Positions 6,968 through 12,414 of a stretch of DNA of 12,414 nucleotides are shown piece by piece. Position 1 is the first letter of the stretch; every line of letters begins with the position of its first letter. The position numbers were made by a program, and so were the translations under genes. Origin of the DNA: an uncultured Prevotella sp. (GTDB lineage: Bacteria > Bacteroidota > Bacteroidia > Bacteroidales > Bacteroidaceae); contig USCX01000035.1 of NCBI GenBank assembly GCA_900553285.1, positions 1 to 12,414 on the forward strand, written 5' to 3'. The notes under the pieces are model-generated. The model ran no database searches. It was not told the origin of the DNA and saw only the letters and a list, made by a program, of their open reading frames with translations.

Positions 6968-7412
6968 TGGCTTTCGTGTCCATGCAGATGGTCACGGGTC
7001 CGTCGTTGAGCAGTTCTACTTTCATGTCGGCGCCGAATTGGCCCGTGCTGACAGGGCGGCCGAGTGCTTCGGAAAGCTCGGCGCAGAAGCGTTCGTAGAG
7101 GGGCACGGCGTGTTCGGGACGTGCGGCGCGGATGTAAGACGGGCGGTTGCCTTTTTTCGTCGAGGCCATGAGGGTGAATTGACTGACGACAAGTATTTCG
7201 CCGCTGATGTCTTTTACGGAGAGATTCATGACGCCGTCTGCATCGTCGAAAATGCGCAGGTTGACGGTTTTCTTGACGAGCCAAGCACTGTCGTCGGGGC
7301 CGTCGGGCTCTTCAATGCCGACGAGGATTAACAGTCCTTGGCCGATGGCGGACTTCTGTATGCCGTCAATGGTGACTGATGCGTGGCGGACACGTTGGAT
7401 GACAACTCTCAT
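6960..7412 (-). CDS. dtd: D-aminoacyl-tRNA deacylase
   Basis: 150-residue homodimeric cytosolic editing enzyme that removes D-amino acids (and glycine mischarged on tRNA-Ala) from tRNA. Family landmarks: N-terminal MRVVIQRV, the SQFTL motif at 77-81, NRPSYIRAA at 89-97, and the cross-subunit Gly-Pro motif at 138-139 in LLNDGPVTI, which sets chirality. Length is normal for the family. It follows uvrC after a 46-base gap that holds a good -7 promoter box, so it may be transcribed on its own as well as by readthrough. A 21-bp repeat block begins at its stop codon. Confidence 0.95.
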   Translation of the reverse strand: MRVVIQRVRHASVTIDGIQKSAIGQGLLILVGIEEPDGPDDSAWLVKKTVNLRIFDDADGVMNLSVKDISGEILVVSQFTLMASTKKGNRPSYIRAARPEHAVPLYERFCAELSEALGRPVSTGQFGADMKVELLNDGPVTICMDTKAKE

Positions 7413-7439
7413 GGGGTCTGATTTTTAAATGTCAGCGTA

Positions 7440-7447
7440 CAAAGTTA
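7440..7447 (-). promoter_or_regulatory. Bacteroidota-type -7 box for dtd
   Basis: The minus strand reads TAACTTTG, a full match to TAnnTTTG, 27 bases before the dtd start codon and inside the 46-base uvrC-dtd gap. An A/T-rich stretch lies around it. No clear TTTG -33 element was seen; upstream sequence at the right distance would be inside the uvrC 3' end. It would give dtd-mazG-deoC a promoter separate from uvrC. Activity is inferred. Confidence 0.45.
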
Positions 7448-7458
7448 TAGATAATTGC

Positions 7459-9288
7459 TTATTCCGGCGGTTCGGCGTGGAGGTTTTCATGGATTTTGCG
7501 GCCGCGGGTCGGTCCGAGCAGCTTGGCCAGCTGTTCGCTATCGGCGGACATGATGCGCTTTACGCTTCCGAACTCCCTGAGCAACAGTGATTTAGTTTTC
7601 TCTCCGATACCTTTTATAGAGTCGAGTGCCGAGGCAACCTGTCGCTTACTGCGCTTTTCGCGGTGAAAGCTGATGGCGTAGCGGTGCACTTCGTCCTGCA
7701 TCCGTGTCAGTAGGCGGAATAGGGTACTGTCAGCTTTCATCCCGACGGTCGAAGGAGGAAATCCGTAGAGCAGCTCGTGCGTGCGGTGGCGGTCGTCCTT
7801 GGCCAGTCCGGCGATGGGAATGTCGAGGCCCAGTTCACCGGATGTAACGCGGTGGATGACTTCCATCTGCCCCCGTCCGCCGTCGGCAATGATGAGGTCG
7901 GGGAGAGGGTTTCCTTCTTCTATCATGCGGGTGTATCGGCGGCGAACGACCTCTTGCATGGAGGCGTAATCATCTGGTCCGCAGACGGTTCGGATGAGAT
8001 AGCGGCGATAGAGCTTTTTCGCAGGTTTCAACTTTTCGAAAACCACGCAGCCCGCCACGGCGTCGCTTCCCTGTATGTTTGAATTGTCGAAGAGTTCGAT
8101 TCGGTAGGGGAGCTTAGGAAGATTTAAGGCGCTCTGAATCTCTTTCATGAGGCGCACTTGTTTCTGTTCGGGGTTGAGCTTCTCGGCCTGTTTGAGCCGG
8201 TCAAACCGATACTGTTTGACGTTGAGTTGTGAGAGGTCGAGCAGTTTCTTCTTCTCCCCCCGCTGAGGCACCGTCTGGCTGATGCCGTCGAGTGGGAGGT
8301 CTATGGCAAAAGGGACAATGATTTCGCGGGCGTTGTTGGGGTATCGTTCGCGCATCTCCACGATGCCCAAGGCGAGCAGTTCTGCGTCGCTTTCGTCGAG
8401 CCTTTTGCGGTATTCGAACGTAAAGGCTTGGTTGATGCAGCCGTTGGCGATGTGAAGGAAGTTGATATAGGCCGTTTGTTCGTCGCTCTCGATGCTGAAC
8501 ACATCGATGTTGTGCAGGACGCTCGAAACCACTTCACTGCGCGCTTGGAACGTCTCTATCAAAGTGTAGCGCTCTTTCACTTCTTGTGCCTCCTCGAAGC
8601 GGAGTTCGCTGGCCAGTTGCTGCATTTCGGCTTTCATCTGCCGGGCCAGTTCTGCGGTATTCCCTTTAAGGATTTCGCGGCAGGCCGCAATGTTTTTGTT
8701 GTATGCCGCCTGGCTTTGGTGACCGGCGCAGGGGCCCGGACAGTTGTGCAGGTGGTAGTCTAAACAGACTTTGAAGCGGCCTTCGGCTATGGCGTCTGGT
8801 GTAAGCGATAGCCGACATGTGCGTGGGTGATACAGCTTCCGGCACAAGTCAAGCAATGCGTACATCGTCGGAACGTGGCTGTAGGGGCCGTAGTAAGTGG
8901 CTCCGGCAATGTTGCGTTGCCGGGTCTTGAAAATGCGAGGGTAGGGCTCGTTCGTAACAGCGATAGAGGGATAAGTCTTGTCGTCCTTGAGCAGCACATT
9001 ATAGCGGGGCTTGTACCGCTTGATGAGATTGTTTTCCAACAGTAGGGCGTCGGCCTCAGTCGGAACTACGACGTATTTGATGTCGCATATCTTCGAGACA
9101 AGCATTCGCGTCTTTCGTGTCTGCTGGTCCTTGTTGAAGTAGGAGCTGACACGGCGTTTGAGGCGCTTGGCCTTACCTACATATATAATAGTACCCTGTG
9201 CGTCAAGATACTGGTAGCATCCCGGTGTATCCGGCAGGTTGAGTACGATACCTTTCAGGTATTCTTCTCTTTCTTTCGGAACAGCCAT
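7459..9288 (-). CDS. uvrC: UvrABC excinuclease subunit C
   Basis: 609-residue nuclease making both incisions in nucleotide excision repair with UvrA and UvrB. The GIY-YIG nuclease domain (about 16-95) carries GCYQYLD and YVGKAKRLKRR. The UvrB-binding UVR helices lie at about 211-245. The RNase H-like domain has D401 (DNSNIQG), D439/D440 (DDYASMQEVVRRR), D469 (IADGGRGQ) and H535 (DEVHRYAI), the expected 5'-incision residues. Tandem helix-hairpin-helix motifs end the protein (GIGEKTKSLLLREFGSV, about 560-600). Four cysteines, C158, C175, C183 and C187, fit the iron-sulfur cluster ligands reported for E. coli UvrC. Length is nearly that of E. coli (610). It begins 13 bases after the apt stop codon and is very likely co-transcribed with it. 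Confidence 0.97.
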   Translation of the reverse strand: MAVPKEREEYLKGIVLNLPDTPGCYQYLDAQGTIIYVGKAKRLKRRVSSYFNKDQQTRKTRMLVSKICDIKYVVVPTEADALLLENNLIKRYKPRYNVLLKDDKTYPSIAVTNEPYPRIFKTRQRNIAGATYYGPYSHVPTMYALLDLCRKLYHPRTCRLSLTPDAIAEGRFKVCLDYHLHNCPGPCAGHQSQAAYNKNIAACREILKGNTAELARQMKAEMQQLASELRFEEAQEVKERYTLIETFQARSEVVSSVLHNIDVFSIESDEQTAYINFLHIANGCINQAFTFEYRKRLDESDAELLALGIVEMRERYPNNAREIIVPFAIDLPLDGISQTVPQRGEKKKLLDLSQLNVKQYRFDRLKQAEKLNPEQKQVRLMKEIQSALNLPKLPYRIELFDNSNIQGSDAVAGCVVFEKLKPAKKLYRRYLIRTVCGPDDYASMQEVVRRRYTRMIEEGNPLPDLIIADGGRGQMEVIHRVTSGELGLDIPIAGLAKDDRHRTHELLYGFPPSTVGMKADSTLFRLLTRMQDEVHRYAISFHREKRSKRQVASALDSIKGIGEKTKSLLLREFGSVKRIMSADSEQLAKLLGPTRGRKIHENLHAEPPE

Positions 9289-9301
9289 GTCTCTTCGCTG
9301 C

Positions 9302-9838
9302 TTACTCGTCGATGGTGAGTAGGACGCTGATGTTTGTGTCCGGTTCGAATGCTGAGCGTCCGTCTAAGCCTTCCATGCGTAGCTCGATGAGAAAATTGAC
9401 ATACGTCGCCTTAGGCTTGAAAAACTGTACCAAGTCGTAGGCTGCACGCATGGAGCCTCCTGTCGCCAAGAGGTCGTCGTGAATGAGTACGGTGTCGTCG
9501 GGCTCAATGGCGTCGACGTGGATTTCGATGGCGTCGGTCCCGTATTCTTTGGCATAGTTCTTCTTGATTGTTTCGCAGGGGAGTTTTCCCGGTTTGCGGC
9601 ACATGACAAATCCTGCGCCTAAGCGGGCAGCTAATGCCGCACCCATAATAAATCCTCTCGATTCGATGCCAACAACTTTCGTAATGCCCTTATCTTTGTA
9701 GAGCCGGGTGAGCTCATCTAACATCTCGCGAAAACATTCTGCGTCTTTGAAGAGAGTGCTTACGTCTTTGAACTGCACTCCTGGCTTGGGATAATTGGGA
9801 ATGTTCCGCAGGTTTGAAATAAGAAGGTCTCTGTTCAT
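9302..9838 (-). CDS. apt: Adenine phosphoribosyltransferase
   Basis: 178-residue type I phosphoribosyltransferase converting adenine and PRPP to AMP and pyrophosphate. The PRPP-binding motif is VLIHDDLLATGGSM at 117-130. Family sequences include PNYPKPGVQFKDVSTLF (14-30) and VGIESRGFIMGAALA (56-70), as well as the flexible-loop region around RKPGKLPCE (81-89). Start ATG 9838 gives the usual N-terminus, MNRDLLISNLRNIPNYP. It lies 54 bases downstream of mnmG, separated by a parS-like palindrome, and 13 bases upstream of uvrC. No TAnnTTTG box was found in front of it, so transcription probably comes through mnmG. The gap also contains the small inverted repeat CTTTGTATAAAG, whose meaning is unknown. 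Confidence 0.96.
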   Translation of the reverse strand: MNRDLLISNLRNIPNYPKPGVQFKDVSTLFKDAECFREMLDELTRLYKDKGITKVVGIESRGFIMGAALAARLGAGFVMCRKPGKLPCETIKKNYAKEYGTDAIEIHVDAIEPDDTVLIHDDLLATGGSMRAAYDLVQFFKPKATYVNFLIELRMEGLDGRSAFEPDTNISVLLTIDE

Positions 9839-9871
9839 AATTCCTTTGTATAAAGAGTGTTTTGTCTGTCG

Positions 9872-9887
9872 TGTTTCACGTGAAACG
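9872..9887. promoter_or_regulatory. parS-like ParB-binding palindrome
   Basis: The plus strand reads TGTTTCACGTGAAACG. This matches the broadly conserved parS consensus TGTTNCACGTGAAACA at every defined position except the last. The inner 14 bases (9873-9886) are a perfect palindrome. It lies in the gap between mnmG and apt, 5 bases from the mnmG stop codon (9893-9895). parS sites nucleate ParB for chromosome segregation and usually cluster near the replication origin, where mnmG (gidA) is often found. ParA and ParB are not encoded in this window. The match is seen; ParB binding is inferred. Confidence 0.65.
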
Positions 9888-9892
9888 TGGCA

Positions 9893-11770
9893 CTATCTCC
9901 CTAAAAGCACAAGTAGTACACTGATGTCGCTGGGGGAGACTCCGGGGATGCGTTCGGCTTGCGCGAGGGTTTCAGGGTTGATGCGTTTTAGTTTCTGACG
10001 GGCTTCGGTTGACAGCTGGGTTAGCTTGTCGTAATCAAAGCGGTCACGGATTTTTATGGCTTCGAGCCGCTGCATTTTATCGGCGAGTGCGCGTTCGCGA
10101 TGTATGTACCCGTGGTACTTTATGGCGACTTCTGCCGCTTCGATCGTTTCTTCACGATCTTCCTGAACGCTGTCAAGCATATGGGCAAGTGCGGGGATTT
10201 CTTCTGCGATGCCGGACAATGTGATCTGTGGGCGACTGATGAGGTCGAACAACTTACAACCGCCGCGTAGGGAAGCCGTTCCCAATGATTCAAGGTAGGG
10301 ATTGATTCTTTCTGCGCGGATGGAAAAATTGTGGGCGAAGCGGATGATTTCTTCGATGTTCTGGTGCTTGTTTTGAAAGCGCCGTGTGCGTTCCTCATCA
10401 GCGAGACCCCAATCAATGGCTCGCGGTGTGAGACGTTCGTCGGCGTTGTCTTGGCGTAGAAGAATGCGATACTCTGCGCGGGAAGTGAACATGCGGTAGG
10501 GCTCGTCTACGCCTTTTGTGACTAAGTCGTCGATGAGAACGCCGATGTAGGCTTCGTCCCGATGTAAGACTATCGGCGATGAACCGGCACATTTGCGCGC
10601 AGCGTTGATGCCGGCGATTATACCTTGTCCGGCGGCTTCTTCGTAACCTGTCGTTCCGTTGACCTGTCCGGCAAAGTAGAGGCCTTCGACGACCTTGGAC
10701 TCCAAAGAATGCTCTAACTGCGTTGGGTCGAAGTAATCGTACTCGATGGCATACCCCGGACGATAGACGATTAAATCGCGGAAACAGGGGATTTTTTTCA
10801 ACGCTTCGATCTGGATATTCATCGGTAGACTCGAAGAAAATCCGTTCAGGTAAAGCTCGTTTGTATCGACGCCTTCAGGTTCAAGAAAAAGCGGATGCTG
10901 CGTACGCTCTGGGAAGGTGACGAGCTTAGTTTCGATGCTGGGACAATAGCGAGGCCCAATGCTTTGGATTTGTCCGTTGAAAAGGGGAGAGTCGGAGAGG
11001 CCTGAGCGCAGGACGGAGTGAACGTCTTCGTTTGTACTGCAAGTCCAGCAAGGGAGTTGGGGCATGGGACGCCTGTCGCTGATGAAAGAAAAACGGTGGT
11101 AGTCATTTTCGCCGGGCTGGCGCTCCATGTCTTCAAAATGTACGGAACGCGCGTCGATGCGCACGGGCGTGCCTGTTTTCATCCGCCCGTAGCGTATGCC
11201 TTGTGCGGCGATGGAATCGGTCAGTTTGACGGAAGCGGGTTCTGCCGAGCGGCCTCCGGGTACTTTCGTCCTGCCGATGTGCATGAGGCCGTTGAGAAAC
11301 GTGCCTGCCGTAATGACGACAGCGCCGGCATGCAGCGTGACGTCCCATAGTGTGCGTACACCACAAATTCTTCCGTTTTCAACGAGAATTTCGACGGCTT
11401 CATCCTGCCAGATGTACAGGTTCGGCGTGTTTTCAAGCCGCTGTCTCCATTCAGCGATGAAGCGGGCACGGTCACACTGTGCCCGTGGACTCCACATGGC
11501 CGGACCTTTCGAGCGGTTGAGCATACGGAACTGAATGGTTGTCGCGTCGGTGACTTCGCCTGTTTTCCCGCCTAAAGCATCGATTTCCCTGACGATTTGT
11601 CCTTTTGCTATGCCGCCGATGGCGGGGTTGCAGCTCATTTGAGCTATCTTGTTCATGTCCATCGTCAGCAGACAGGTGCGTGCGCCGAGCCGGGCGGAGG
11701 CTGACGCGGCTTCGCAGCCCGCATGTCCGCCACCGACGACAACCACGTCAAAGTGTAGTTCCAGATTCAT
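9893..11770 (-). CDS. mnmG: tRNA uridine-34 carboxymethylaminomethyl synthesis enzyme MnmG
   Basis: 625-residue FAD-binding partner of MnmE. The complex installs the carboxymethylaminomethyl (or aminomethyl) group on the wobble uridine of several tRNAs, using methylene-tetrahydrofolate and NADH. The FAD dinucleotide fold is at the N-terminus with GGGHAG (13-18). The signature NPAIGGIAKGQIVREIDALGG follows. The two redox cysteines are in place: C47 (MSCNPA) and C276 (GPRYCPSIE), matching C47 and C277 of E. coli. The C-terminal helical domain that contacts MnmE and tRNA ends GVSPSDISVLLVLLGR. Length is near the E. coli 629. Start ATG 11770 lies 28 bases after a perfect -7 box. Probably leads an mnmG-apt-uvrC transcript. 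Confidence 0.97.
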   Translation of the reverse strand: MNLELHFDVVVVGGGHAGCEAASASARLGARTCLLTMDMNKIAQMSCNPAIGGIAKGQIVREIDALGGKTGEVTDATTIQFRMLNRSKGPAMWSPRAQCDRARFIAEWRQRLENTPNLYIWQDEAVEILVENGRICGVRTLWDVTLHAGAVVITAGTFLNGLMHIGRTKVPGGRSAEPASVKLTDSIAAQGIRYGRMKTGTPVRIDARSVHFEDMERQPGENDYHRFSFISDRRPMPQLPCWTCSTNEDVHSVLRSGLSDSPLFNGQIQSIGPRYCPSIETKLVTFPERTQHPLFLEPEGVDTNELYLNGFSSSLPMNIQIEALKKIPCFRDLIVYRPGYAIEYDYFDPTQLEHSLESKVVEGLYFAGQVNGTTGYEEAAGQGIIAGINAARKCAGSSPIVLHRDEAYIGVLIDDLVTKGVDEPYRMFTSRAEYRILLRQDNADERLTPRAIDWGLADEERTRRFQNKHQNIEEIIRFAHNFSIRAERINPYLESLGTASLRGGCKLFDLISRPQITLSGIAEEIPALAHMLDSVQEDREETIEAAEVAIKYHGYIHRERALADKMQRLEAIKIRDRFDYDKLTQLSTEARQKLKRINPETLAQAERIPGVSPSDISVLLVLLGR

Positions 11771-11798
11771 GATTCGCTGTACTTCTTTTATTTGCGAG

Positions 11799-11806
11799 CA
11801 AATTTA
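11799..11806 (-). promoter_or_regulatory. Bacteroidota-type -7 box for mnmG
   Basis: The minus strand reads TAAATTTG, a full match to TAnnTTTG, with 28 bases to the mnmG start codon. A pyrimidine tract (CCTTTTTTTCTC) precedes it. I saw no good TTTG at the -33 position. It lies beyond the probable terminator of the LOG gene, so mnmG appears to begin a new transcript. Activity is inferred. Confidence 0.5.
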
Positions 11807-11850
11807 GAGAAAAAAAAGGAACTGAGGTGTGCGCCTTGTGGTCTGGTGAC

Positions 11851-11887
11851 AAAAACGAGCGCTGCGACAGTTATTCCTGTCGCAGCG
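11851..11887 (-). terminator. Probable intrinsic terminator of the LOG-family gene
   Basis: CGCTGCGACAG (11860-11870) and CTGTCGCAGCG (11877-11887) form a perfect 11-bp stem with a 6-base loop. Read on the minus strand, the stem is followed by CTCGTTTTTG, a T run formed from plus bases 11851-11855. This is the most classical intrinsic terminator in the window. It begins 73 bases after the LOG stop codon. The stem is built from the cores of two adjacent units of the 21-bp repeat, so the repeat and the terminator are the same DNA. Confidence 0.65.
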
Positions 11888-11924
11888 TAAGGAAATACGG
11901 TCGCAGTGATGGATTTTCGCGGTC
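11861..11924. repeat. 21-bp tandem repeat, three units, 3' of the LOG gene
   Basis: Units at 11861-11881 (GCTGCGA...CCTGTC), 11882-11902 (GCAGCGT...CGGTC) and 11903-11924 (GCAGTGA...CGGTC, 22 bases) repeat in the same orientation as the blocks at 1386-1427 and 6905-6946. They lie between the LOG stop codon (11960-11962) and the mnmG promoter. The junction of unit 1 with unit 2 forms the terminator hairpin at 11860-11887. Confidence 0.65.
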
Positions 11925-11959
11925 GGCCGGGGAAGATGGGCGTTGGGGGCTCGTGTGTT

Positions 11960-12414
11960 TCAGTCGTCGAGCCGGGTCGAGAGCTCGTCGAGCGTGTTTA
12001 TCACGCGAAGGGCTTCGTGTATCTTGTCGGACATGACGCCTTGTTCTGTGAGAGCGTGGAGCATTTCTACAAGAGGAGTCCAAAATCCGTTCACGTTGTA
12101 GAGGTAAAGTGGTTTTGCGTGCATGCCGAACACGTGGGCGGCAGCCGTAGTAAATAGTTCGTCGAGCGTGCCGATGCCTCCCGGTAGTGCCACGAAGGCT
12201 TCGCTTTCGCGTAGCATGATGGCCTTGCGGTCGTTCAGGTCGGCGCAGCGGAATTCCACGTCTATCAGTTCGCTTGTCAGTCCGCGGTCTGTGATGCTTT
12301 GGGGCACGACGCCGTAAACGCGGCCGCCGTTCTCCTTGACGGCGCGGGCCAGTTCCTCCATCATGCCGCAGCGGCTTTTGATCTGAATCTCCCCCTCGTC
12401 CGACACCCGTCCGG
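11960..12414 (-). CDS. LOG-family nucleoside-monophosphate hydrolase (5' end missing)
   Basis: At least 150 residues are visible and the frame runs off the window edge, so the N-terminal Rossmann strand is cut off. A GTG at 12404-12406 could be read as a start, but the family normally has about 40-50 residues before this point, so I treat the gene as partial. The signature PGGxGTxxE is present as LPGGIGTLDEL, preceded by NDRKAIML, which supplies the conserved arginine and lysine. LOG proteins (TIGR00730) hydrolyse AMP or cytokinin riboside monophosphates to the free base and ribose 5-phosphate. In bacteria they are often mislabelled lysine decarboxylase. The exact substrate here is unknown. 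It sits upstream of mnmG and, in the same strand, of apt, which can re-use adenine. Confidence 0.88.
   Translation of the reverse strand, partial: GRVSDEGEIQIKSRCGMMEELARAVKENGGRVYGVVPQSITDRGLTSELIDVEFRCADLNDRKAIMLRESEAFVALPGGIGTLDELFTTAAAHVFGMHAKPLYLYNVNGFWTPLVEMLHALTEQGVMSDKIHEALRVINTLDELSTRLDD

Noticed and set aside
6883..7284. 133-codon minus frame overlapping dtd, with a tail of AATG-like heptapeptide repeats
   Set aside because: Most of it is an arginine-rich out-of-frame reading of dtd. The repeat tail is a consequence of the 21-base period (seven codons). At 11861-11924 a 22-base unit breaks the frame, arguing against selection for a peptide.

Overview
This 12.4 kb window looks like a chromosomal housekeeping segment from a fairly G+C-rich member of the Bacteroidota, most likely Bacteroidales and possibly Prevotellaceae. 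The protein sequences resemble that group. Good matches to its unusual -7 promoter box (TAnnTTTG) precede ispB, dtd and mnmG. Shine-Dalgarno sequences are not obvious. No mobile element, CRISPR array, rRNA or tRNA gene is visible, and every main gene belongs to a known family with its key residues intact.

Layout. (1) Positions 1-1278: a possible tail of an upstream gene, then fprA (+), a flavodiiron protein for O2/NO detoxification. (2) 1279-1454: a convergent intergenic region with a 17-bp perfect hairpin and a short 21-bp tandem repeat. (3) 1455-2432: ispB-type polyprenyl diphosphate synthase (-), probably for the menaquinone side chain. (4) 2433-2532: a divergent promoter region. (5) 2533-5295: a complete three-domain DNA polymerase I (+). 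(6) 5296-5620: a 325-bp gene-free gap with two inverted repeats. (7) 5621-12414: seven minus-strand genes in the order LOG-family hydrolase (cut by the window edge), mnmG, apt, uvrC, dtd, a MazG-like pyrophosphohydrolase and deoC.

The minus-strand cluster mixes nucleotide salvage and sanitation (LOG, Apt, MazG-like, DeoC), tRNA quality (MnmG, Dtd) and DNA repair (UvrC; PolA next door fills excision gaps). Spacing suggests mnmG-apt-uvrC as one transcript. A promoter lies before dtd, and mazG-deoC are tightly coupled.

The most interesting material is non-coding. A 21-bp-period repeat with core GTCGC[A/T]GCGAC sits just 3' of the stop codons of three minus-strand genes (ispB, dtd, LOG), with a degenerate copy after polA. 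A 15/16 match to the ParB-binding parS consensus lies 5 bp after the mnmG stop codon. I did not find a new multigene system here.
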